Origin: Alphaproteobacteria bacterium UBA6544
Lineage (GTDB): Bacteria; Pseudomonadota; Alphaproteobacteria; UBA8366
Assembly: GCA_002434595.1 (NCBI GenBank)
Contig: DJKK01000162.1
Coordinates: 1-13,551 of the forward strand
Length of the DNA stretch: 13,551 nucleotides
Direction of reading: 5' to 3'
The position numbers and the translations under genes are program-made. Below the pieces are notes generated by a model. It did not search any database. It worked only from the letters and a program-made list of their open reading frames with translations, and was not told the origin of the DNA. Below are positions 1 through 8,756 of this stretch, in pieces (the first letter of the stretch is position 1; each line of letters opens with the position of its first letter).

Positions 1-1
1 G

Positions 2-97
2 GCAGCTGAAAAGCTGCTTGCGGATCGACTTGCCGGAGAAGAGGGCTCGCGCCTTATCGACAATTCCATCGAGGATATACCACGCAAACTGCAATGA
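2..97 (+). CDS. atpF: F0F1 ATP synthase subunit b, C-terminal end (partial)
   Basis: The window opens inside a + strand reading frame of 31 codons ending in TGA at 95-97. The residues (AAEKLLADRLAGEEGSRLID and onward, ending RKLQ) resemble the end of the peripheral-stalk subunit b of F-type ATP synthase. In that family an 'AAEKL' helix and a 'LIDxSI' segment close the protein near the delta-subunit contact. Subunit b is a membrane-anchored coiled coil that holds F1 static against the rotor. The stop is followed 22 bases later by a strong terminator, as expected for the last gene of a separate F0 operon, the usual arrangement in alphaproteobacteria. Only the tail is visible, so the b versus b-prime assignment and the family call are inferred from a short match. 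The gene start lies outside the window. Confidence 0.68.
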   Translation, partial: AAEKLLADRLAGEEGSRLIDNSIEDIPRKLQ

Positions 98-119
98 ACT
101 GCCGCGGCATGGTCTATCG

Positions 120-146
120 AAAGCCCCGGTTCGCCGGGGCTTTTTT
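120..146 (+). terminator. Intrinsic terminator after the atpF-like gene
   Basis: A perfect 10-bp inverted repeat (AAAGCCCCGG at 120-129, CCGGGGCTTT at 134-143) encloses a TTCG tetraloop and runs into six T residues (141-146). This is a canonical rho-independent terminator on the + strand. The A residues at the left foot give a short U tract in the other direction as well, but no minus-strand gene ends here. It separates the ATP synthase transcript from the decayed gene downstream. Confidence 0.93.
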
Positions 147-220
147 CTGTCGCGTTGTTAGTCTGTAAAAGACACGATAGACCTTAGCGGTATGAATTGG
201 GTGAGCGGGACGACAAATGC

Positions 221-1031
221 ATGCCATAGGTTAAGCGCAATGCAGCGGGCCGCATTTCCGCAATATTCGATTGAACTAGCCGCGATGCAAAGGAGCGTGC
301 GCGGGCCTACGATCCGGAACTGCTCAAGTTTCTCGGCTTCGCCCGAACGCAAACCGTATCACCGCAGGTCGAGATGGCGGCGCAGAAACCGGTGCCATCC
401 TTTCAATACGCGGAAGAGGAGGTCTCGTTCTAGGATTGGGCGATGAAAGCGAGTCGTATCCTGAACCTCCCGCGGTGGAACCCGCTCCACCGACGGTCAT
501 GCGGCGGAAGCGCCGGAACCTGTCGCAGAGGCGTGAGGGGCCGATTTTGGAACTGACTTTTCCTTGCCGGATGATAGGCCTGAGGATCTATCAGAAGACG
601 ACGGGTTTGCGGAAGAATTTGTTTTGTCAGACGAACCAACGCCGCCAGCAACGGCACCGGTATAGGTACAAACCTCGGAAGAAGCGCCCAATGAAGAGGC
701 GCCGCTGCTCGATTCCGGTGACAAGCCGGCACAGAAGTCGACGGATGCGCCAACCGAAGTTCAATCGTCGATCGCACAATCTACGGAAGAGTCCGGAGAT
801 GCGAGTGACGAAAAGGAGATCGACGATTCAGCGCTCCAGCAGCTGGATGCATTGGATTTGGGGATGGCGCGCATCACCGAGGACTGGATCGATCTTCTTG
901 TCATACGCAAAATGATCAACTTCAAGGATTTTCAAGGCATGGCACAGCGCAAGCCCATCAACAGGCGCGTGCTGTGCAGCAACATGTCGGCCCTGACGAA
1001 CCTCGTTAGCGATGAGGAAAGTAATTTCTAG
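221..1031 (+). pseudogene. Decayed gene of the 'tryptophan synthase beta-like' small-protein family
   Basis: No single frame spans this stretch, but the pieces read as one protein. The frame starting at ATG 221 gives M-P-stop-VKRNAAGRISAIFD-stop, then a segment containing YDPELLKFLGF, up to a stop at 431-433. Reading continues in the next frame (VLGLGDESESYPEPP, about 427-490). It then moves to a third frame up to TAG 1029-1031, with further stops at 534-536 (TGA) and 663-665 (TAG). The last 121 codons (666-1029) are open and contain MARITEDWIDLLVIRKMINF. The N-terminal 'YVKRxxxGRI', the 'DPELLxFL' segment and the C-terminal 'EDxIDLLxxK.xIxFxD' segment match my memory of short alphaproteobacterial and gammaproteobacterial proteins often named tryptophan synthase beta-like. 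They are not the enzyme, and their function is unknown. The acidic, Pro/Glu-rich middle looks like a linker. Stop codon 3 (TAG) sits where that family has Tyr, one base from TAC or TAT. Tail-to-tail with gcvP, 5 bases apart. Family call moderate; disruption clear. Confidence 0.7.
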
Positions 1032-1036
1032 GGCGC

Positions 1037-3913
<2,877 letters not shown>

Positions 3914-3944
3914 GGCGGAGGGCCTCTTTTCTCTATCAGCAAGT

Positions 3945-4313
3945 CTAGGCGATGAATTCCTTGTAGGCGGCTTCGTCCATGAGGCCTTCAAGTTCGCTCA
4001 TGTCCGAGATCTTAATCTTGAAGAACCATCCGCTACCCTCGGCTTCCGTATTTACGGTATCGGGGGCGTCGACCAAGGTTTCGTTTGCTTCCGTAATTTC
4101 GCCCGTAACCGGTGTATAGATTTCAGAAGCGGCCTTCACCGATTCGACAACACCTGCTTGGTCCCCCTTACTCAGAGCCGCTCCGGATTCCGGAAATTCG
4201 ATGAAGACTATATCGCCAAGCTGTTCCTGGGCGAAATCCGTGATGCCAACCGTTCCGACATCTCCCTCAATGCGAATCCATTCGTGATCCTCTGTAAACT
4301 TTACGTCGGCCAT
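3945..4313 (-). CDS. gcvH: Glycine cleavage system H protein (lipoyl carrier)
   Basis: Small soluble carrier whose lipoylated lysine shuttles the aminomethyl group from GcvP to GcvT and electrons to dihydrolipoamide dehydrogenase. The 122-residue product has the usual length and the family start (FTEDHEWIRIEGDVGTVGIT). The lipoylation motif is VVESVKAASEIY, with Lys60 the modified residue. The C-terminal SGWFFKIK and the acidic ending are also typical. The ATG at 4313 is preceded by a strong Shine-Dalgarno GGGGAGG (4319-4325) with 5-base spacing. It lies 16 bases after gcvT and 31 before gcvP, in one operon. The lipoate attachment enzymes and the L-protein are not encoded in this window. Confidence 0.98.
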   Translation of the reverse strand: MADVKFTEDHEWIRIEGDVGTVGITDFAQEQLGDIVFIEFPESGAALSKGDQAGVVESVKAASEIYTPVTGEITEANETLVDAPDTVNTEAEGSGWFFKIKISDMSELEGLMDEAAYKEFIA

Positions 4314-4329
4314 TGCCGCCTCCCCGTGT

Positions 4330-5454
4330 TTATCCCCTGTAGTAACGTTGTTCTACGAACGGCATGCGAGCGACATTCGCTTCGTGCATCTTGCCGCGGA
4401 CCTCCGCCTGAACCACCGTCCCAGCTTTCGCCGCGTGAGCCTCCACATATCCCATGGCGACCGGTCCGCCGACACTCGGGCCAAAGCCGCCGCTGGTGAT
4501 GGCTCCGATCGCCGCGCCATTTTCGTCGAAGAGTCCCGCGGATTCGCGCACCGGCAACCGTCCATTAGGTTGGATTCCGACGCGTCGTCTCGTCACTCCA
4601 TCCGCGATTTGGCGTTTCACGACCGCCGCACCGGGGAACCCTCCCTCTTCGCGACGGCGTTTGCCGATGGACCACAACAAACCCGCCTCGACAGGTGTAG
4701 TTGACCGGTCAATGTCATGACCGTAAAGGCATAGGCCCGCTTCAAGGCGTAGTGAATCCCGCGCGCCGAGGCCAATCGGGGCGACCGGTTTTTGAGATAA
4801 AATGAGACGCGCCAGTGCTTCGGCATCGGCGGCATTGCAGGAAATTTCGTACCCGTCCTCACCCGTGTAGCCGGAGCGCCAGATCCGGCATTCCGTGCCA
4901 CCCAGGCTGTCCTCAGTGGTCGACATGAAGGGCATAGCGGCGAGGCACGATGATCCGAGATCCGAGAGAACCGCCGCTGCGCTTGGCCCTTGCAATGCGA
5001 TCAGAGCGCGGTCCGCCAATTCGTGAAGTTGATGTCCGGCAGGCAACCCGGCCCGGATATGGGCGATATCTTCGTCCTTGCAAGCTGCGTTGACCACTAG
5101 TAGCAGTCGCCCGCCGTCGCGTGTTACCATCAGGTCGTCGAGGATACCGCCGTCGTCGACGGTTAATTGCGTATAGCGCGTCGTCCCATCGTCGAGTCCG
5201 TGAATATCGCCTGGCACCATTGTCTCGATGGCACTCACCGGGTCGTCGCCGACCAACTCCAATTGACCCATGTGGGACACGTCGAACAGGCCCGCCGCTC
5301 CGCGCGTATGGAGATGTTCCTTGAGAATTCCAAGTGGATACTGGACCGGCATTTCGTACCCGGCGAAAGCGATCAATTTGCCACCAAGTTCGACATGCAG
5401 GGCATGCAGCGGCGTACGTTGAATTGCCCCTTCCGATGCGGATTCGCGTGCCAT
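4330..5454 (-). CDS. gcvT: Glycine cleavage system aminomethyltransferase, T-protein
   Basis: Tetrahydrofolate-dependent aminomethyltransferase. It takes the aminomethyl group from GcvH, releases ammonia and forms 5,10-methylene-tetrahydrofolate. The 374-residue product begins with TPLHALHVELGGKLIAFAGY, has FDVSHMG at 57-63, and later carries GYTGEDGYEI and RDSLRLEAGLCLYGHD, all hallmarks of GcvT. ATG 5454 is chosen because GGAGG (5461-5465) sits 6 bases upstream and the product starts as family members do. A longer in-frame start at 5538 would place the riboswitch RNA in the coding region and is rejected. First gene of the operon, immediately downstream of the glycine riboswitch. GcvT proteins resemble sarcosine and dimethylglycine oxidase domains, but the adjacency to gcvH and gcvP settles the role. 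Confidence 0.97.
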   Translation of the reverse strand: MARESASEGAIQRTPLHALHVELGGKLIAFAGYEMPVQYPLGILKEHLHTRGAAGLFDVSHMGQLELVGDDPVSAIETMVPGDIHGLDDGTTRYTQLTVDDGGILDDLMVTRDGGRLLLVVNAACKDEDIAHIRAGLPAGHQLHELADRALIALQGPSAAAVLSDLGSSCLAAMPFMSTTEDSLGGTECRIWRSGYTGEDGYEISCNAADAEALARLILSQKPVAPIGLGARDSLRLEAGLCLYGHDIDRSTTPVEAGLLWSIGKRRREEGGFPGAAVVKRQIADGVTRRRVGIQPNGRLPVRESAGLFDENGAAIGAITSGGFGPSVGGPVAMGYVEAHAAKAGTVVQAEVRGKMHEANVARMPFVEQRYYRG

Positions 5455-5460
5455 TCGGTT

Positions 5461-5480
5461 CCTCCAACTTTGCGCGTTGG
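5461..5480 (-). promoter_or_regulatory. Hairpin overlapping the gcvT ribosome binding site
   Basis: On the minus strand CCAAC (5476-5480) can pair with GTTGG (5464-5468) around a 7-base loop. The last two G residues of that arm also belong to the gcvT Shine-Dalgarno GGAGG (5461-5465). Flanking CGGT and ACCG could extend the structure with the rest of the GGAGG in an internal loop. It lies between the second glycine aptamer and the start codon, where the expression platform should be. A role in controlling ribosome access is my inference; the stem is short and could be chance. Confidence 0.4.
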
Positions 5481-5510
5481 GCACCGCCTTGTCCAAGACG
5501 ATCCCTCCCC

Positions 5511-5686
5511 GCTCTGTCGTGGAACCTGAGAGTGTCACCGGCTCCGCCGGCTTACACCTTCGGTGAGTCGTGACCTAGGTACGCGACTACTTTCCAGAGT
5601 GCCCTTCCCCGACGGTCCTTTTGCCTGAGAGATTCCGGGGCGGTTGCTCCTTCGGCGCCCGCATATAGCGCGGGTCTCTCCCACAG
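5511..5686 (-). ncRNA. Tandem glycine riboswitch upstream of gcvT
   Basis: Read on the minus strand, the leader contains two consecutive glycine aptamers. Aptamer 1 starts GTGGGAGAGACC (5684 down to 5673), then CCGAAGGAGCAA, then TCTCTCAGGCAAAAGGACCG. Aptamer 2 starts ACTCTGG (about 5600), then ACCGAAGGTGTAA, then ACTCTCAGG and GACAGAG (ending 5512). The CTCTG at 5595-5599 pairs with CAGAG at 5512-5516 as the closing stem of aptamer 2. The 'GGGAGAG', 'CCGAAGG' and 'CTCTCAGG' elements are the conserved core of the family. In known cases glycine binding turns on gcvTHP so that excess glycine is degraded or used for one-carbon units; the same is expected here. Aptamer 2's internal stem (GCCGG/CCGGT, bases 5529-5543 region) is GC-rich. 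The exact boundaries are mine and could shift by several bases. Confidence 0.95.
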
Positions 5687-5700
5687 GGGTCGATGGGCAT

Positions 5701-5725
5701 GTTGTCGACGCGAAACGTCAACAAC
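5701..5725. repeat. 10-bp inverted repeat upstream of the glycine riboswitch
   Basis: GTTGTCGACG (5701-5710) and CGTCAACAAC (5716-5725) form an inverted repeat with one mismatch and a 5-base spacer. On the minus-strand RNA the mismatch becomes a G-U wobble, so a continuous 10-bp hairpin with a UUUCG loop is possible. It sits at or just downstream of the predicted gcv transcription start. It could be a 5' hairpin, an operator, or a weak terminator for the upstream lipoprotein transcript, although no T tract follows. The structure is seen directly; function is unknown. Confidence 0.6.
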
Positions 5726-5729
5726 AGTC

Positions 5730-5757
5730 AAGCTACTAGAGCTTAGGCGAATGTCAA
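5730..5757 (-). promoter_or_regulatory. Candidate sigma-70-type promoter for the gcv operon
   Basis: On the minus strand a perfect -35 hexamer TTGACA (5752-5757) is followed after 16 bases by TAGCTT (5730-5735), a weak -10. Transcription would begin near 5723, leaving roughly 37 bases before aptamer 1. It is the best match in the gap between the lipoprotein stop and the riboswitch, where a promoter is expected. The poor -10 keeps this tentative. Confidence 0.38.
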
Positions 5758-5771
5758 CTAGCCCGTGCGGG

Positions 5772-6326
5772 TTAGAGCTGTCGTCGGCGATTGAATTCCA
5801 ATTCCTCGGGACTCATCTCGAAGCCGGCGTAGACCGAATAACTAGCCGGGTCCACATTGGGCTGTAGATCGATCTGGATAGTCACTGAATCTTCGAATTC
5901 GAACCGCCTTTCCGAACCTCCGAACTTCAGTATGATAGGGAATGCCTCGCGCATGATAACTTCTCGTCGGCCGTTCAGGACGGCGACGAAGAAGGCGAAC
6001 TTGACCTCGCGTTTCGTTTCCGCAGGCCCTCGGATAACGGTGAGTTTCGCGTCCGTCGTCACGAAGACGGCTTCTTTTTCGACATCACAATGTTTGCCCG
6101 ACACTTCCATTTTGGCTTGAAAGAGGACGTCGGAAAGCTTTCCGATCTTTCCATCGGAAAAGCGCGTCAATTCGCCGGGTGCGTTCAATACAGCGACCTG
6201 AGGGCAAGCTAAGCCAGACAGGCTCCCGCCCCCGCCGAAAATGCTGCCGTCTGCGCAGGCTGTGACCAACGGGCCAAGAAGGACGAAGGCAAGCGCAAAC
6301 CGTCGGATATTATGCAGCGCCCTCAC
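5772..6326 (-). CDS. Putative lipoprotein of unknown function
   Basis: I do not recognise a named family. The 184-residue product starts with a basic N-terminus, a hydrophobic stretch (residues 10-21) and a lipobox VTAC, with Cys24 as the probable lipidated residue. Ala25 after it gives no Asp inner-membrane retention signal. A Gly/Ser-rich linker (SIFGGGGSLSG) follows, then a mostly hydrophilic, probably beta-rich region with a short VKFAFFVAVL strand-like segment. It also contains a Cys pair (Cys41 in LACPQVAVL and a Cys in GKHCDVEK) and ends with EELEFNRRRQL. The start is GTG at 6326, overlapping the stop of the CDGSH gene by 4 bases (GTGA). No good Shine-Dalgarno is visible, so translation is probably coupled. 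It ends about 85 bases before the riboswitch. Location in the envelope is inferred from the signal sequence alone. Confidence 0.82.
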   Translation of the reverse strand: MRALHNIRRFALAFVLLGPLVTACADGSIFGGGGSLSGLACPQVAVLNAPGELTRFSDGKIGKLSDVLFQAKMEVSGKHCDVEKEAVFVTTDAKLTVIRGPAETKREVKFAFFVAVLNGRREVIMREAFPIILKFGGSERRFEFEDSVTIQIDLQPNVDPASYSVYAGFEMSPEELEFNRRRQL

Positions 6327-6562
6327 AGCTTGGAATGCGTGCCGTCGCAGAGTCGAGTTTCCTTGGTGTTTTTGCAGCCGCAGAAATACACGGTTCGGGA
6401 TTCCTCGGCGGTATTTTTTGATGGTTCGAGGCCGGTGCCCTTATGGCTGCCGTCGCAGAAGGGCTGTTCCTTGCTCAGGCCACGGGCGCACCACCAGTAG
6501 CTTTTTCCTTCCTCTACCTCTGTGCCGAATGGAGATTTTTGCGCGATAACCGGTTCCGCCAT
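6323..6562 (-). CDS. CDGSH iron-sulfur domain protein with a substituted cluster ligand
   Basis: A 79-residue product carrying two CDGSH-type zinc-finger-like motifs, which in this family (CISD3-like and bacterial relatives) each bind a redox-active [2Fe-2S] cluster through three Cys and one His. Motif 2 is intact: Cys61, Cys63, Cys72 and His76 (CGC, then CDGTH). In motif 1 the pattern should be C-x-C, but the sequence reads WWCARGLS: Cys25 and then Arg27 (codon CGT) where Cys is expected, followed by Cys36 and His40 (FCDGSH). The start ATG at 6562 has AAGAAGG about 10 bases upstream and gives the family-typical MAEPVIAQKSPF. A start at 6631 would add 23 residues and is less likely. It overlaps the lipoprotein gene by 4 bases and is divergent from thrB. 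Its biological role is not well defined; electron transfer or cluster handling is family knowledge. Confidence 0.92.
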   Translation of the reverse strand: MAEPVIAQKSPFGTEVEEGKSYWWCARGLSKEQPFCDGSHKGTGLEPSKNTAEESRTVYFCGCKNTKETRLCDGTHSKL

Positions 6563-6699
6563 GGGTCTTTTTCCTTCTTCGATTGCTGCGTAATATGCCG
6601 ATGTCAGCCGTTTGGCCGGAGATTGTTTCAATTACCGCAAGCCGGCTGGATATTAGGAGACCCCCCCGACCACCACAAGCTGGACCCTAGGTACCGGAT

Positions 6700-7662
6700 A
6701 TGGCCGTCTACACTGAAGTATTGGATGAGGATCTAGAAATCTTCGTCGACGCCTACGATATCGGTAGGGTCCTTTCCTGCAAGGGCATCGCGGAAGGTGT
6801 CGAGAACACCAACTACTTGATGCAAACTGACCGGGCGCAATACATCCTGACTCTTTACGAGAAACGGGTGGCGTCCGAGGATTTGCCGTTTTTCCTGAAC
6901 CTTATGGAATATCTCGCGGAGGCTGGCATCCCCTGTCCGACGCCTTTGCACGGACGAGACGGAGACGCTCTGCGCACCCTCTGCGGCCGTCCGGCGGCGA
7001 TCATCACTTTTCTTCACGGCATGTGGCCGAAGCGAATCAATGCCGTCCATTGCTCTGAGGTAGGTGCAGCTTTGGCACGGTTCCACGATGCCGGCGCTGC
7101 GTTCGGCATGGAACGGCCAAATGCGCTTTCCCTCGCGGCTTGGCGCCCGCTGTTCGAGGCCTCTCAAGTGCGTGCGGATGACGTGCGGCCAGGGCTGACG
7201 GACCTGATCGCCGCCGAGCTCGACTATTTGGAGGCGCACTGGCCCACCGACCTACCGCAAGGCGTCTGTCACGCCGATCTTTTCCCCGACAATGTATTTT
7301 TCCTCGGTGAAGAACTTTCAGGCCTGATCGATTTCTATTTCGCCTGCAACGATTTTCTCGTCTACGACCTCGCCATCTGTCTCAACGCATGGTGTTTCGA
7401 ACGCGACAACAGCTTCAACGTGACAAAGGCCAGACGGATGCTGTCCGCATATCGACGAGAACGCGATGTTTCTGACGCGGAGATATCCGCTCTGCCCACA
7501 ATCGCGCGAGGTGCCGCGCTGCGATTCCTGTTGACCCGTCTTTACGACTGGCTCCATCAACCGGAAGGCGCATTTGTGAAACCCAAGGATCCCCTCGAGT
7601 ACCTGACCATTCTACAGTTCCATCAGGGCGTCTCGACACCCGGCGAGTATGGGCTCGACTGA
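6700..7662 (+). CDS. thrB: Homoserine kinase, choline-kinase fold
   Basis: Phosphorylates L-homoserine with ATP to give O-phosphohomoserine, the step before threonine synthase in threonine biosynthesis, in the cytoplasm. The 320-residue product belongs to the APH/choline kinase fold type of ThrB found in alphaproteobacteria and pseudomonads, not the GHMP type of E. coli. Visible elements are the N-terminal GVENTNYLMQT nucleotide loop, YILTLYEKR with the beta-3 lysine, and the catalytic loop CHADLFPDN (His191, Asp193, Asn198). The metal-binding Asp211 lies in LIDFYFACND. ATG 6700 has a modest AGG 8 bases upstream and gives the family start (MAVYTEVxDEDLxxFV). Its TGA overlaps the rnhA ATG (TGATG), so the two are co-translated. 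A run of seven C lies in its leader at 6661-6667. Neighbouring thrC may end at the right edge of the window. Confidence 0.96.
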   Translation: MAVYTEVLDEDLEIFVDAYDIGRVLSCKGIAEGVENTNYLMQTDRAQYILTLYEKRVASEDLPFFLNLMEYLAEAGIPCPTPLHGRDGDALRTLCGRPAAIITFLHGMWPKRINAVHCSEVGAALARFHDAGAAFGMERPNALSLAAWRPLFEASQVRADDVRPGLTDLIAAELDYLEAHWPTDLPQGVCHADLFPDNVFFLGEELSGLIDFYFACNDFLVYDLAICLNAWCFERDNSFNVTKARRMLSAYRRERDVSDAEISALPTIARGAALRFLLTRLYDWLHQPEGAFVKPKDPLEYLTILQFHQGVSTPGEYGLD

Positions 7663-8105
7663 TGCGCGAGGCCGCGATTGTCGAAATTTTCACGGATGGA
7701 GCCTGCAGCGGCAATCCGGGACCGGGAGGCTGGGGTGCAATTCTACGATTCAAGGACCAGGAAAAGGAACTGTCCGGAGGTGCGCAAGAGACAACGAATA
7801 ACCGGATGGAGCTTCAAGCTGCGATCGAAGGGCTACGCGCACTGAAACGTCCGATGCGGGTCGCGATCCACACTGACAGCACATATGTAAAGGACGGGAT
7901 CACGAAGTGGATCGTGAACTGGAAGTGGAACGGGTGGAAAACCGCCGCCAAGAAACCGGTCAAGAATATCGATCTCTGGCAAGCTCTCGACGACGTCATG
8001 AGCGGCCATCACGTCGAATGGCACTGGGTAAAGGGACATGCGGGACATCCGGAGAACGAGCGGGCTGATGCACTGGCGCGCGCGGCCGTGCCGACCGGAG
8101 TATAG
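7662..8105 (+). CDS. rnhA: Ribonuclease HI
   Basis: Endonuclease that cuts the RNA strand of RNA:DNA hybrids, removing R-loops and primer RNA. The 147-residue product keeps all catalytic residues: Asp12 (FTDGACSGNPG), Glu50 (NNRMELQA), Asp72 (HTDSTYV), His126 (WVKGHAGH) and Asp136 (NERADALA). Each is offset by two from the E. coli enzyme. The basic handle region (WIVNWKWNGWKTAAKKPVKN, residues 83-102) that helps substrate binding is present. It starts within the thrB stop codon, an arrangement common in alphaproteobacteria, and relies on translational coupling since no clear Shine-Dalgarno is seen. It ends convergently with the broken peroxiredoxin gene 50 bases away, with a GC-rich hairpin between. 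Confidence 0.98.
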   Translation: MREAAIVEIFTDGACSGNPGPGGWGAILRFKDQEKELSGGAQETTNNRMELQAAIEGLRALKRPMRVAIHTDSTYVKDGITKWIVNWKWNGWKTAAKKPVKNIDLWQALDDVMSGHHVEWHWVKGHAGHPENERADALARAAVPTGV

Positions 8106-8109
8106 AGCA

Positions 8110-8132
8110 ACGCCCCCGGCATGCCGGGGCGT
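8110..8132. terminator. GC-rich hairpin between convergent genes
   Basis: ACGCCCCCGG (8110-8119) and CCGGGGCGT (8124-8132) pair around CATG with one bulged C. It lies just after rnhA and 24 bases beyond the stop of the convergent peroxiredoxin remnant, so it could end transcripts from both sides. No T tract follows on either strand, so it is a weak or factor-assisted terminator at best. Confidence 0.5.
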
Positions 8133-8155
8133 CCGTAACCTGTGGCGGTGGCTGC

Positions 8156-8636
8156 TTAGAGCGCTTTTGAAACTTCTTCCGCACTCGATGTTGTTAATTC
8201 GCCGTCAGCCTGCAAGGCAAGGTGCTTTACCACGCCATCCTCGACAACTAGCGCAAATCGCCTGCCCCGGACACCCAATCCGCGCTCGCTCAGATTAAGC
8301 TCGACACACATTGCTTTGGTGAGTTCACCACTGCCGTTAGCAAGCATATCGATGGTATTGCCGGTATTCTGGTCCTTGGCCCAGGCACCCATGACAAATG
8401 CATCGTTCACAGAAAGGCATGCGATCGCTTCGACACCCTCCGCCTCAAGGTCACCTGCATTCTGTATGAAACCGAGGGCATGCTGGGCCGAACAGGTTGG
8501 AGTAAACGCTCCCGGCACGTTAAAATTACTACCTTGCGGACCGCACAATAGTCAGCCATCGACACAGCTTCCGGACCGTCTGTGCCCATTTTTTGAGCGT
8601 GATTGACGGCATCTTATCTCCAACACTGATCGTCAT
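8156..8636 (-). pseudogene. Peroxiredoxin of the Prx5 (type II) family, two frameshifts
   Basis: Intact relatives (about 160 residues) reduce peroxides using a single peroxidatic Cys and glutathione or glutaredoxin. Three reading-frame pieces rebuild the whole protein. ATG 8636, with GGAAGG 9 bases upstream, gives MTISVGDKMPSITLKK. The frame then changes at an A6 run (8589-8594 on +) into MGTDGPEAVSMADYCAVRKV and VIL. It changes again at a T4 run (8523-8526) into NVPGAFTPTCSAQHALGF and continues to TAA 8156-8158. One extra base in each homopolymer would restore a 160-residue protein, exactly the family length. The catalytic PGAFTPTC, the SVNDAFVMGAW segment and the C-terminus are well preserved, so the damage is recent or is a sequencing error. 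Unless that is so, no functional enzyme is made: the C-terminal piece alone (8156-8548) starts just before the catalytic Cys and lacks the first strand. It lies 120 bases downstream of the DsbD-like gene on the same strand. Confidence 0.85.
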
Positions 8637-8713
8637 GAGATCGTCCCTTCCAAGGATTCCAAGGGGTACCCATTGCCGTCATGTTCCATGCAGAGCGGCT
8701 TTCCGACCAGCAG

Positions 8714-8733
8714 ATAAGCGTAAATTCGCTTAT
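8714..8733. repeat. Hairpin between the dsbD-like gene and the peroxiredoxin remnant
   Basis: ATAAGCG (8714-8720) and CGCTTAT (8727-8733) are perfect inverted repeats around a 6-base AT-rich loop. The hairpin is about 24 bases beyond the stop of the minus-strand DsbD-like gene, so it could attenuate or end that transcript. It lacks a T tract. A 10-bp palindrome, GGTTCGAACC (8741-8750), lies just beside it. The function of both is unknown. Confidence 0.5.
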
Positions 8734-8756
8734 TTCGTGTGGTTCGAACCGCTTCT

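Noticed and set aside
436..915. A 159-codon + strand open frame inside the decayed gene
   Set aside because: Beyond about residue 20 it becomes extremely Arg-rich with no sensible composition, while the neighbouring frame at 540-1031 reads as ordinary protein. It is an out-of-frame artefact of the frameshifts.
3914..3991. Extended gcvP start adding 26 residues
   Set aside because: The extension overlaps gcvH, looks unlike GcvP N-termini, and the inner ATG at 3913 gives the expected protein.
5455..5538. Extended gcvT start adding 28 residues
   Set aside because: It would translate through the end of the riboswitch; ATG 5454 has a strong GGAGG and the family-typical start.
5772..8105. A possible new redox gene cluster linking the lipoprotein, CDGSH protein, thrB and rnhA
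   Set aside because: The CDGSH pair and thrB-rnhA are divergent, and thrB-rnhA is a common alphaproteobacterial pair on its own, so adjacency alone does not support a joint system.
8407..8589. A separate 60-codon minus-strand gene
   Set aside because: Its first 25 residues are the middle piece of the frameshifted peroxiredoxin and the rest is out of frame.
8735..8755. tRNA T-arm-like GGTTCGAACC, suggesting a tRNA or attachment site
   Set aside because: No acceptor stem, anticodon arm or CCA end can be drawn around it on either strand, and there is no integrase or repeat nearby.
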